Assembly: GCF_018119405.1 (NCBI RefSeq)
Contig: NZ_JAGPWC010000052.1
Coordinates: forward strand, 1-35,429
Length of the DNA stretch: 35,429 nucleotides
Direction: 5' to 3'
From: Massilia sp. ST3
Lineage (GTDB): Bacteria; Pseudomonadota; Gammaproteobacteria; Burkholderiales; Burkholderiaceae_D
Shown one piece after another: positions 1 to 6,400 of this stretch. The notes beneath the pieces were generated by a model. It did no database searches. It saw only the letters and a program-made list of their open reading frames with translations, and had not been told where the DNA came from. Each line of letters opens with the position of its first letter. The first letter of the stretch is position 1. Made by a program: the position numbers and the translations under genes.

Positions 1-287
1 AGCCCCATGCACCCCAGCCGCGCCAGCGACAGGTGCTCGGCAAAGAACACGAACCCCGCCAGCGTCACCCCCACCGCCCCGATCCCCGTCCACACCGCAT
101 ACGCCACCCCCAGCGGCAATCCGCGCAGGGCAGTCGCCAACAAATAAATGCTGCCCAGCGCCGCCAGCACCGCCAGCAAACTCGGCGCCGGCCGCGTCCA
201 GCCTTCCGAGGCCTTGAGGGCGAAGGCCATGCCGACTTCGACCAGCCCGGCGGCCAGCAACAGGACCCAGGCCGTGAGGCTAGACAT
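1..287 (-). CDS. SMR-family small multidrug/guanidinium exporter (3' end cut off by window)
   Basis: The product is a small inner-membrane proton-coupled exporter of the SMR family; 95 residues are visible and the C-terminus lies outside the window. The translation shows three hydrophobic segments and the start of a fourth. The conserved membrane glutamate lies in helix 1 (LVEVGMAF, about residue 17), and the signature YAVWTGIGAVG is at about residues 64-74. The YAVWTGIGAVG form and the ALK after helix 1 resemble the SugE/Gdx (guanidinium) branch more than EmrE, but the WA(V/G)GLK signature of Gdx is changed here to MAFALK, so the substrate is uncertain. Its ATG overlaps the last 8 bases of the upstream GST gene, which indicates translational coupling in one operon. 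Confidence 0.85.
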   Translation of the reverse strand, partial: MSSLTAWVLLLAAGLVEVGMAFALKASEGWTRPAPSLLAVLAALGSIYLLATALRGLPLGVAYAVWTGIGAVGVTLAGFVFFAEHLSLARLGCMG

Positions 288-903
288 GGGCCGCCTCCCG
301 CGTCCTGAGCATTCCACGTTGCACCGCCGGCCGCTCGCCCACCCGGCGCAGCCAGTCCGCCACAGCGGGATAGGCGTCCAGGTCGATGTCCAGTTCCTCG
401 TGCGTGGCCAGCCAGGGGTAGAAGGCAAGGTCCGCGATCGTCAGCCCGTCGCCCCCGATATGGCGCGACTCCGCCAGCCGGCGCTCGATCACGCCGTAGA
501 TCCGGTGCGTCTCGCGCGTATAGCGTTCCAAGGCCACGGGGTTCGGCTCGGGCGCCGCGTGCCTGAACCACCACAGCTGGCCCAGCATCGGCCCGGCGCT
601 GGCGGCCTGCAGGAACAGCCATTGCAGCACCAGGTCCCGTGCAGGCCCCTGCGCGGGCAAGGCCTTGCCCGCCGCGTCGGCCAGGTGGACCAGGATGGCG
701 CAGGACTCGAACAGGCTCTGGCCGCTCCGCTCGTCCAGCAGGACGGGAATCTTGTGGTTCGGGCTGAGCCGCACGAAGGCGGGCGCGTGCTGCTCGCCCG
801 CGTCCAGGTCCACCAGGCGAAGCTGGTAATCCAGCCCCAGCTCTTCCAGGGCGATGGTGATCTTCTTGCCGTTCGGCGTGTCGGCGACGTAGGCGGTGTA
901 CAT
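280..903 (-). CDS. Glutathione S-transferase, YfcG/Ure2p-like (Nu class)
   Basis: A cytosolic GST of 207 residues. The N-terminal thioredoxin-like domain begins TPNGKKITIALEE and carries the SPNHKIPVLLD and LFESCAILVHLA segments, which bind glutathione in this family. The C-terminal helical domain contains the usual helix-6 N-cap region GLTIADLAFYPWL. The TPNGKK start in place of a Tyr/Ser/Cys active-site motif is typical of the YfcG/Nu class, which has disulfide-bond reductase and peroxidase activity on glutathionylated substrates. The start at 903 is preceded by GGAGAG; the longer in-frame extension has no support and would run through the regulator's operator. The gene is divergent from a LysR regulator and overlaps an SMR exporter by 8 bases, so the pair is probably controlled by that regulator. 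Confidence 0.88.
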   Translation of the reverse strand: MYTAYVADTPNGKKITIALEELGLDYQLRLVDLDAGEQHAPAFVRLSPNHKIPVLLDERSGQSLFESCAILVHLADAAGKALPAQGPARDLVLQWLFLQAASAGPMLGQLWWFRHAAPEPNPVALERYTRETHRIYGVIERRLAESRHIGGDGLTIADLAFYPWLATHEELDIDLDAYPAVADWLRRVGERPAVQRGMLRTREAAHV

Positions 904-936
904 GCTGTCTCTCCTTCGAGGTTGGTCATGCCTGGC

Positions 937-965
937 AGCGTAGCTTGTGCAAGAATGGCGAACAA
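937..965 (-). promoter_or_regulatory. Candidate sigma-70 promoter of the GST-SMR operon
   Basis: Reading the minus strand, TTGTTC (965-960) and TACGCT (942-937) are separated by exactly 17 bases. One half of the palindromic operator (944-953) lies inside the spacer, a position suited to control by the divergent LysR protein. The boxes are only moderately close to consensus. Confidence 0.4.
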
Positions 966-1005
966 TTCGACGTTCTCGCATATCGTTTCGCCACTTTTGC
1001 ACAAG
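944..1005. promoter_or_regulatory. Palindromic operator pair in the LysR/GST divergent promoter
   Basis: CTTGTGCAA (944-952) and its exact reverse complement TTGCACAAG (997-1005) form a 9-base inverted repeat. Each arm is itself nearly palindromic (CTTG-TG-CAAG). The distal arm ends one base before the LysR start codon, and the other sits in the proposed GST promoter spacer. Paired sites about 53 bases apart centre to centre fit a LysR tetramer that represses itself and controls the divergent operon. Binding is inferred, not shown. Confidence 0.55.
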
Positions 1006-1006
1006 C

Positions 1007-1900
1007 ATGAACTGGGACGACTGCCGCTATTTCCTCACCGTCGCCGAGGCCGGCTCGCTGTCGGCCGCCGCGCGCCGCCTTGGCCAAAGCCATTCGACCA
1101 TCCTGCGGCGCCTGGACAAGCTGGAAGAAGCGCTCGCCACCCGCCTGTTCGAGCGCTTCCAGAGCGGTTATGTGCTGACCGCCGCCGGCGAGGAATTGCT
1201 GGGGCTGCTGGCGCCGGTGGGCGAAGGCATGGAGGACGCCGAGCGCAGGATGAGCGGGCGCGACAGCGAGCTGCAGGGATCGATCCGCGTCACCACGACG
1301 GATACCTTGCTGCACACCCTGCTGCTGCCGGCGCTGGCCGCCTTCCGCCGGGCGCATCCCGGCATCCGGCTGCAGGTCACGGTCGACAACAGCTTCCTCA
1401 ACCTGAGCCGGCGCGATGCGGATGTCGCGCTCAGGCCGTCGAACACGCCGCCCGAGAATCTCGTCGGCCGCAAGCTCGGCAGCCTGAAGACGGCGCCTTA
1501 CGCATCGAAGGCGTATCTGCAGCGGGCCCGCGGCGAAGGCAGGCAGGACCAGGACTGGCCGGCCCACGACTGGGTCGCCCCGGACGAGGCGCTCGCCCAC
1601 CTGCGCCAGGCGCGCTGGCTGCGCGAGCACGTGCCGGCGGAGAAGCATGTGGCAAGCGTGGACTCGCTGCTGGGAATGGCGAGTGCGGTGGAGGCGGGCA
1701 TGGGCGCCGGCATGCTGCTGGGCTTGCTCGCGGATGGGCGGCCGGAACTGGTGCAGCTGGCCCCGTCCGATCCCGCCCTGGACACCGAGGTCTGGATCCT
1801 CACCCATCCCGACTTGCGGCGCGTGAACCGGATACGCAGCCTGACGGAGTTCCTGCATGCCAGCCTGTCCGGGCACCCGGCGTTCACGGGCTCAGCATGA
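1007..1900 (+). CDS. LysR-family transcriptional regulator
   Basis: A 297-residue LysR-type regulator of normal length for the family. The N-terminal winged helix-turn-helix occupies about residues 1-60 (WDDCRYFLTVAEAGSLSAAA, then the recognition helix region SHSTILRRLDKLEE). The C-terminal co-inducer-binding domain begins near residue 88 at GSIRVTTTD. The ATG at 1007 was chosen because homologous proteins begin just before the MNWDDxRYF-type segment and because the in-frame extension upstream would cross the operator; no strong ribosome site is visible. It is divergent from the GST-SMR pair with a 103-base gap holding the operator, so local control of that pair and of itself is likely. The effector is unknown. 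Confidence 0.9.
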   Translation: MNWDDCRYFLTVAEAGSLSAAARRLGQSHSTILRRLDKLEEALATRLFERFQSGYVLTAAGEELLGLLAPVGEGMEDAERRMSGRDSELQGSIRVTTTDTLLHTLLLPALAAFRRAHPGIRLQVTVDNSFLNLSRRDADVALRPSNTPPENLVGRKLGSLKTAPYASKAYLQRARGEGRQDQDWPAHDWVAPDEALAHLRQARWLREHVPAEKHVASVDSLLGMASAVEAGMGAGMLLGLLADGRPELVQLAPSDPALDTEVWILTHPDLRRVNRIRSLTEFLHASLSGHPAFTGSA

Positions 1901-1923
1901 GCCGCGCTCGGCGGGCTCTTCCC

Positions 1924-2116
1924 ATGGACGATGAATTGAAGGCTGGACCAAACCTTTGGGCACCCGAATTCGGCTATCCTTGACCGGAAGCTAGCGTTCC
2001 CGAATACCGACTTGTACGTCCGGGAAGGCGCCGAGTCCCTGTCAATGAGCACGGGCGACACCGTGCGCCTGGACCGGATTGTCGAAGTCGGCGGTGCGAA
2101 GCTGGCTGATTACTGA
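1924..2116 (+). pseudogene. Possible frameshifted small gene in the LysR to 2148 gap
   Basis: The 247-base gap after the LysR gene holds two short reading frames that join plausibly. An ATG at 1924 opens 19 codons ending PEFGYP and a stop at 1981-1983. From about 1975 the next frame reads on without a stop to 2116 (segments AILDRKLAFPNTDLYVREG and GDTVRLDRIVEVGGAKLADY), with codon use as GC-rich at third positions as the neighbouring genes. Merged by a one-base shift they would give a protein of about 64 residues. It is not a family I recognise. It may be a broken gene, a sequencing indel, or chance. The only in-frame ATG for the second frame is at 2045 (23 codons). Confidence 0.3.
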
Positions 2117-2147
2117 TTCTTCTGCCAGAAGAAAGCACGACACCACG

Positions 2148-2468
2148 ATGGATGACAATAAAAGAAACGAGCTTGTGCGCATGGGCTGGGAAATCCATGG
2201 CGCCGTCGAGGAAAGCTACCATGCCCACCCGGCTGGAAAGGGCGACGGCGCTGCCTGGCTGGACAAGCAGCGCCTGCTGCTGGCCGACATGGCGGTCCAC
2301 CTGCTGCAGACCGCGGTCGCGCCCGGCGAGATCGAGTTGGAAAAGCTCAGGAACAACCTGAATGCGATCCTCGTGGTCGCGGACCGCTTCCTGCCCGATG
2401 CGGCCTTGAGGAATGCGGCCGACAAGCTCTACCCGGCATCTGACCGGGGCAAGGCCGCACCCCGGTAA
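2148..2468 (+). CDS. Hypothetical small cytosolic protein
   Basis: I do not recognise this 106-residue protein. It is predicted soluble and mostly helical, with no signal peptide or membrane segment, and it contains one Trp-Leu-Asp-Lys-Gln stretch followed by amphipathic helices (RLLLADMAVHLLQTAV and KLRNNLNAILVVADRFL). The ATG at 2148 begins MDDNKRNELV. A longer form from 2079 adds 23 poorly composed residues and is less likely; neither start has a clear ribosome site. It is convergent with the RidA-family gene, with only 6 bases between the two stops and no terminator. Codon use matches the neighbours, supporting a real gene. Confidence 0.6.
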   Translation: MDDNKRNELVRMGWEIHGAVEESYHAHPAGKGDGAAWLDKQRLLLADMAVHLLQTAVAPGEIELEKLRNNLNAILVVADRFLPDAALRNAADKLYPASDRGKAAPR

Positions 2469-2474
2469 TCCACG

Positions 2475-2924
2475 CTATTTCAGTACGGCCCGGAAGCTGA
2501 TTTCGATGAGCTGGACCGGCAGTGCAAGCCGGGAGACTCCGATGAGGTTGCTGGCGCACAGCGGGCGCGCCTTCCCGTACATCTCGCTCCTGACCTTGCT
2601 GGCCACGGCGAAGGCCGCATCGACGTCCAGCACGAACAAGGTCTCTTCGACGACGTCGTCCAGGGTGGCGCCGAATTCGGCAAGGATGGCAATGGTGTTC
2701 CTGTAGGTTTGCCGCATCTGCGCTTCCATCGCAGAGAAATCAGCCGGTTTGCCCTGCGCATCGAGCGTGGCGGGAGCGACGAAATTGCCGTCCTTGTCAT
2801 GGCTGAGCTGGCCGGACACGTAGATCACATCCTTGACCTGGACGGCCTGGTAATAGGCGTAGGCGTCTTCCCACGGCACGCCGTGGACGGCGGTCTTTCT
2901 CTCGAGCTGGGCGGTCGTATTCAT
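2475..2924 (-). CDS. RidA/YjgF/UK114-family protein
   Basis: A 149-residue RidA-superfamily protein. Members form trimers; the archetype RidA hydrolyses reactive enamine/imine intermediates. The fold signature is visible as VKDVIYVSGQLSHDKDGNFV near residue 30, QTYRNTIAILAEFGATLDDVVEETLFVLD in the centre, and the C-terminal region ARPLCASNLIGVSRLALPVQLIEISFRAVL. The catalytic Arg of true RidA (in the CR(V/A)xVxVLP-like position) is not obvious: here the segment is ARPLCASNLIGVSRLALP. It may therefore belong to one of the Rid2-7 groups, whose substrates are poorly known. GAGGAG precedes the ATG. It lies 67 bases after the ECF41 sigma gene on the same strand and may be co-transcribed. Confidence 0.85.
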   Translation of the reverse strand: MNTTAQLERKTAVHGVPWEDAYAYYQAVQVKDVIYVSGQLSHDKDGNFVAPATLDAQGKPADFSAMEAQMRQTYRNTIAILAEFGATLDDVVEETLFVLDVDAAFAVASKVRSEMYGKARPLCASNLIGVSRLALPVQLIEISFRAVLK

Positions 2925-2991
2925 GGTGGCTCCTCATCATGCAAAGTCGCATTCTGCATGCGCCCATCCCGACACGCTTGTACTTTTCTGC

Positions 2992-3870
2992 TTAGCGCGC
3001 CAGATCGATCGCACCGAGCTTGTCGGGATTGCGCATCGCGTAGATGGCGACAATGCGCTCGCCGTCGGTGACGAAGGCCTGGGCCGATTCGAGCTGTCCG
3101 TCGACATAGCGCAGCAGCCCAGGTTCCCCGTTGACGAGCGCCATGCGGTATTCCAGGCGCGGCGCATTGCGCAGGTAGACGGCCAGGTAGAGGTTGGCGA
3201 TGCGCTCCGCGCCGCGCACGATCTTCATGAAGGAAGCCACCTTGCCGCCGCCGTCGGCCACGATGGCGACGTCGTCCGCCAGCATGCCCCTGAGCGCCGC
3301 CTGGTCGCCCCGGCTGGCCGCCTGGACAAAGCGTTCCAGCAGGCTGCGGTGCGCGTCGCGGGTCACCTGGAAGCGCGGCCTTTCCTGGCGCACCCGCTCG
3401 CTGGCGCGGTGCACCAGCTGGCGGCAGGCGGCCTCGCTCTTGCCCAGGGTCGCCGCCAGCTCGCCGTAGTCCTGGTCGAAGGCCTGGCGCAGCAGGAAGG
3501 CGGCGCGTTCCTCGGGCGCCAGGCGTTCCAGCACCCACATCAGGGCCACCGACAATTCGCTGGCCAGTTCGGCGGCGTCCTCGGGCGTGCGCTGGTCGAC
3601 GCCGACCAGCGGCTCCGGCAGCCACTCGCCGATGTAGTGCTGGCGCTGGACCTTGGCCGCGCGCAGGCGGTCGATGGACAGGCGGGTCACGACCGCGACC
3701 AGCCAGGCCTCGCGTGACTGCACGGGGCCGCGCGCCGGATCGCTCCAGCGCAGCCAGGCGTCCTGCACCACGTCCTCGGCATCGGCGCGGATGCCGAGCA
3801 TGCGGTAGGCGACCGAAAACAGGCGCGGGCGCAGGGCCGCGAATTGCCGGGTGTCGTCGTGCTGGTCCAT
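2992..3870 (-). CDS. ECF41-family RNA polymerase sigma factor (SigJ-like) with SnoaL-like C-terminal domain
   Basis: A 292-residue extracytoplasmic-function sigma factor. Region 2 lies at about residues 10-75 (AYRMLGIRADAEDVVQDAWL) and region 4 at about 105-165 (LERLAPEERAAFLL, then the helix-turn-helix GELAATLGKSEAACRQLVHRA). A fused C-terminal SnoaL/NTF2-like domain runs from about 172 to 292. Three diagnostic ECF41 motifs are intact: WLPEP (83-87) in the linker, DGGGK (206-210) and NPDKL (281-285) in the C-terminal domain. In this group the fused domain replaces a separate anti-sigma factor and tunes activity. The gene starts 7 bases after the stop of a carboxymuconolactone-decarboxylase-like gene, the standard ECF41 partner. 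The ATG at 3870 begins MDQHDDTRQF. Confidence 0.93.
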   Translation of the reverse strand: MDQHDDTRQFAALRPRLFSVAYRMLGIRADAEDVVQDAWLRWSDPARGPVQSREAWLVAVVTRLSIDRLRAAKVQRQHYIGEWLPEPLVGVDQRTPEDAAELASELSVALMWVLERLAPEERAAFLLRQAFDQDYGELAATLGKSEAACRQLVHRASERVRQERPRFQVTRDAHRSLLERFVQAASRGDQAALRGMLADDVAIVADGGGKVASFMKIVRGAERIANLYLAVYLRNAPRLEYRMALVNGEPGLLRYVDGQLESAQAFVTDGERIVAIYAMRNPDKLGAIDLAR

Positions 3871-3877
3871 CGCGGTC

Positions 3878-4336
3878 TCAGTCGGGGAAAGCGGCCCGGG
3901 CGACAGGCTGACGGAAGCCGATCGCCATGCGGTTCCAGGCATTCATCAGGGCCGTTGCAAAGCCCAGGTCGGAGATCTCCTGCTCGGTGAAATGCTCCTT
4001 CAAGGGCAAGAATACGCCATCCGGCACTTCGCCGTGCTCGAGGCGGGTGGCCGCTTCGGCCCAGGCCAGGGCGGCGCGCTCGCGGGCGGTATAGAACTCC
4101 GTTTCGCGCCAGGTCACGAGGCTGTTGATGCGCTGGAAATCTTCCCCGCCCTTCGCCAGGTCGCGCGCATGCTTGTCGACGCAGAAGGCGCAGCCGTTGA
4201 TTTGCGAGACGCGCAGGAAGACCAGGCGCACTAGTTGTTTGCCCAGGGGCGAGGCTTCGACGGCGGTTTCAGCGGCGGCCAGGGCGCGGTAGGCGGCGGG
4301 GGAGAGGGAGTAATAGGGGAGGCGGAGCGAGGTCAT
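3878..4336 (-). CDS. Carboxymuconolactone decarboxylase / AhpD-like protein, ECF41 partner
   Basis: A 152-residue all-helical protein of the CMD/AhpD superfamily. It carries the redox motif CxxCxxxH, seen as CAFC at 49-52 with His56, which in AhpD relatives serves peroxide reduction or thiol-disulfide exchange. True decarboxylases lack this cysteine pair, so a redox role is more likely than ring-cleavage chemistry. AAGGAA precedes the ATG at 4336. It is the first gene of a unit with the ECF41 sigma factor, and an exact ECF41-type promoter lies 39 bases upstream. Known ECF41 loci encode carboxymuconolactone decarboxylases, oxidoreductases or epimerases as the regulated partner, and this gene matches the first type. 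The physiological substrate is unknown. Confidence 0.9.
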   Translation of the reverse strand: MTSLRLPYYSLSPAAYRALAAAETAVEASPLGKQLVRLVFLRVSQINGCAFCVDKHARDLAKGGEDFQRINSLVTWRETEFYTARERAALAWAEAATRLEHGEVPDGVFLPLKEHFTEQEISDLGFATALMNAWNRMAIGFRQPVARAAFPD

Positions 4337-4374
4337 GGGGTTTCCTTGGCTGGAGTGGTTGGTACAACCCCTTA

Positions 4375-4401
4375 GACGTTTCAGCTTCGGATTTTGTGAC
4401 A
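4375..4401 (-). promoter_or_regulatory. ECF41-type promoter of the CMD-sigma operon
   Basis: On the minus strand TGTCACA (4401-4395) and CGTC (4378-4375) are separated by exactly 16 bases. This equals the described ECF41 target pattern TGTCACA-N16-CGTC. It lies upstream of the CMD gene start (4336), leaving a leader of roughly 30 bases with a good ribosome site. The sigma factor encoded downstream should recognise it and so drive its own operon. Confidence 0.85.
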
Positions 4402-4452
4402 GTGGCACCCTGCGCCAGTTCTGGAGACCCGCCCACCCTAGGATTGGCCAAC

Positions 4453-4477
4453 AAAAAACCGCGCCTTGGCGCGGTTT
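4453..4477 (-). terminator. Rho-independent terminator of hemB
   Basis: An inverted repeat AAACCGCGCC / GGCGCGGTTT (4456-4465 and 4468-4477, tight loop) is followed on the minus strand by six T residues (4458-4453). It lies 20 bases after the hemB stop and separates the engB-hemB unit from the upstream end of the CMD-ECF41 operon. Confidence 0.85.
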
Positions 4478-4496
4478 GTCGGAAGCAATCGGCCGT

Positions 4497-5510
4497 TCAG
4501 CCCTGGGCCTTCAGCTTGCGCGCGATCTCCAGCGCAAAATACGTCAGCACGCCATCGGCCCCGGCGCGCTTGAAGGCCATCATCGATTCCATCATGACCT
4601 TGTCGTGGTCCAGCCAGCCGTTCTGGGCCGCCGCCTTCAGCATCGCGTACTCGCCGCTGACCTGGTAGGCGAAGGTCGGCACCTTGAACTCGTCCTTCAC
4701 GCGGCGCACCACGTCCAGGTAGGGCATGCCCGGCTTGACCATCACCATGTCGGCGCCCTCGGCGATGTCGAGCGCCACCTCGCGCAGGGCTTCGTCGCTG
4801 TTGGCCGGGTCCATCTGGTAGGTGTTCTTGTCGGCCTTGCCCAGGTTGGCCGCCGAACCCACCGCGTCGCGGAACGGACCGTAGAAGCTTGACGCGTACT
4901 TGGCCGAATAGGCCATGATGCGGGTGTGGATGTAGCCTTTGTCTTCCAGCGCGCCGCGGATCGCGCCGATCCGGCCGTCCATCATGTCCGACGGCGCCAC
5001 CATGTCCACGCCGGCTTCGGCCTGGGCCAGCGACTGCTTGATCAGCATCTCAATGGTCTTTTCGTTGACGATGTAGCCGTTCTCGTCCGGCAGGCCGTCC
5101 TGGCCGTGGGTCGTGTACGGGTCCAGCGCCACGTCGGTCATGATCCCCAGCTCCGGGAAGTTGCGCTTGAGCTCGCGCACCGCGCGCGGCACCAGGCCTT
5201 CCGGATTGGTCGCCTCGATGCCGTCATAGGTCTTGAGGGAAGCGTCGACCACGGGGAACAGCGCCATCACCGGGATGCCCAGCGCCACGCATTCCTCCGC
5301 CACCTTCAGCAGCAGGTCCACCGACACCCGTTCCACGCCCGGCATCGAGGCCACCTGCTGGCGCTGGTTCTGGCCGTCCAGGATGAACACCGGGTAGATC
5401 AGGTCCGACGCGGTCACGACGTTTTCGCGCATCAGGGCGCGCGAGAACGGGTCGCGGCGCATGCGGCGCATGCGGGCTGCGGGATAGGAGGCGGGGGTGA
5501 TGATGGGCAT
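4497..5510 (-). CDS. hemB: Delta-aminolevulinic acid dehydratase (porphobilinogen synthase)
   Basis: HemB (337 residues) condenses two 5-aminolevulinate molecules to porphobilinogen in tetrapyrrole synthesis, in the cytosol. The two Schiff-base lysines are seen at Lys204 (YSAKYASSFYGPFRD) and Lys259 (MVMVKPGMPYLD). The metal-site segment TDVALDPYTTHGQDG (125-139) has Asp residues in place of the zinc-binding cysteines, so this is the magnesium-type enzyme usual in proteobacteria. The ATG at 5510 begins MPIITPASYPAARMRRMRRD and is preceded by GAGGAA. A 21-residue in-frame extension to 5573 would overlap engB and is rejected. The gene lies 16 bases after engB and is probably co-transcribed; a strong terminator follows. 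Confidence 0.97.
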   Translation of the reverse strand: MPIITPASYPAARMRRMRRDPFSRALMRENVVTASDLIYPVFILDGQNQRQQVASMPGVERVSVDLLLKVAEECVALGIPVMALFPVVDASLKTYDGIEATNPEGLVPRAVRELKRNFPELGIMTDVALDPYTTHGQDGLPDENGYIVNEKTIEMLIKQSLAQAEAGVDMVAPSDMMDGRIGAIRGALEDKGYIHTRIMAYSAKYASSFYGPFRDAVGSAANLGKADKNTYQMDPANSDEALREVALDIAEGADMVMVKPGMPYLDVVRRVKDEFKVPTFAYQVSGEYAMLKAAAQNGWLDHDKVMMESMMAFKRAGADGVLTYFALEIARKLKAQG

Positions 5511-5526
5511 CGCGTGTTCCTCGAAG

Positions 5527-6240
5527 TTATGCTTCCGGTTGCTCGTCCGCCGGCGGCGTGTCCTGGCCTTCATCGTCGTGGTCCAGGCCCAGCAGCTCGA
5601 TGATCTTGTCGTTCGCCTCGTCGATGCCGACGCGCTTCAGGGCCGAGAACAGCTGCACCGTGAAGGGGAAGCCGTTGCCGTCCTCGTCGACGTAGCTGTC
5701 GAGGATCTGGCGCGCCTGGCGCAGGGCGTTGGTCGATTCGTTGCGGTTGAGCTTGTCGACCTTCGTCAGGATGCAGTGGATCGGCTTGCCGGTCGGGGCG
5801 AACCATTCGAGCATCTGGATGTCGAGGTCGGTGAACGGGCGGCGCGAGTCCATGATCAGGACCAGGGCGGCCAATTGCTCGCGGCGCTGGACGTAGTCGC
5901 CCAGCAGCTTTTGCCAGTGCAGCTTGGCGTTGCCCGAGACTTCGGCATAGCCGTAGCCCGGCAGGTCGACCAGCAGGGCCTGGATCTCGTCGACGCGCAC
6001 GGCATCCTTGCGGTGCTGGCCCACGTGGGCGCCGCCGATCGAGAAGAAGTTGATGTGCTGGGTGCGGCCCGGCGTCTTGGACGCGAAGGCCAAACCCTTC
6101 TGGTTGGTCAGAATATTGATCGCCGTGGATTTGCCCGCGTTCGAGCGCCCGGCGAAGGCGATCTCTGGAACCTGGGTGTCAGGGAGATCGCGCAGCTGAT
6201 TAACGGTCGTAAAGAACCGGGCCTGCCATAATTTGGACAT
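5527..6240 (-). CDS. engB: Ribosome biogenesis GTP-binding protein EngB/YihA
   Basis: An essential-type TRAFAC GTPase (237 residues from this start) needed for 50S ribosomal subunit assembly. Motifs: G1 GRSNAGKS at 31-38, G2 threonine in SKTPGRTQ near 54-61, G3 DLPG at 92-95, G4 TKVD in CILTKVDKL, and G5-like SALKR near the C-terminus. An acidic tail (HDDEGQDTPP) ends the protein. The ATG at 6240 (MSKLWQARFF) fits the family N-terminus; an upstream in-frame TTG at 6261 would add 7 residues, and neither has a convincing ribosome site. It is the first gene of an engB-hemB unit and is divergent from cytochrome c4. Confidence 0.95.
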   Translation of the reverse strand: MSKLWQARFFTTVNQLRDLPDTQVPEIAFAGRSNAGKSTAINILTNQKGLAFASKTPGRTQHINFFSIGGAHVGQHRKDAVRVDEIQALLVDLPGYGYAEVSGNAKLHWQKLLGDYVQRREQLAALVLIMDSRRPFTDLDIQMLEWFAPTGKPIHCILTKVDKLNRNESTNALRQARQILDSYVDEDGNGFPFTVQLFSALKRVGIDEANDKIIELLGLDHDDEGQDTPPADEQPEA

Positions 6241-6287
6241 GGAAAGAGGTGTAAGTGACAACAGAATGGCGATATGGAAACAAAGCT

Positions 6288-6317
6288 ATTGTACAATAAG
6301 GGGTTGTTTGCTGTCCG
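6288..6317 (-). promoter_or_regulatory. Candidate promoter of engB-hemB
   Basis: On the minus strand CGGACA (6317-6312) and TACAAT (6293-6288) are separated by 18 bases. The -10 box is one base from consensus and the -35 box two. The predicted transcript would start near 6281, about 40 bases before engB. The -35 box falls inside the hairpin at 6310-6342. Confidence 0.4.
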
Positions 6318-6342
6318 CCGGGTGACTACCCCCTTGGACAGC
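6310..6342. promoter_or_regulatory. Symmetric hairpin in the engB / cytochrome c4 intergenic region
   Basis: Outer arms GCTGTCC (6310-6316) and GGACAGC (6336-6342) are exact complements. Inside them GGGT (6320-6323) pairs with ACCC (6328-6331) around a GACT loop, giving a two-stem hairpin of 33 bases. No T-run follows on either strand, so it is not a simple terminator. It could be a DNA operator overlapping the engB -35 box or an RNA element in a cytochrome c4 leader. Confidence 0.45.
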
Positions 6343-6400
6343 CGGTAAGGCCTGCTGCATGACATTCCGATTTTGTTTTCGACTTTTTCAGGGTGCTTGA

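Noticed and set aside
148..1983. Long plus-strand open frame of 611 codons through the SMR, GST and LysR genes
   Set aside because: Its translation has no recognisable domain and is rich in Arg/Pro/Gln shadow composition; it runs antisense to the SMR and GST genes and out of frame with LysR.
2045..2116. Stand-alone 23-codon gene starting at 2045
   Set aside because: No ribosome site, and the open frame continues upstream of the ATG with the same coding-like composition, so a truncated or frameshifted longer gene is a better reading.
5508..5573. N-terminal extension of hemB
   Set aside because: Would overlap engB and adds a basic 21-residue segment not seen in HemB; the GAGGAA site supports the ATG at 5510.
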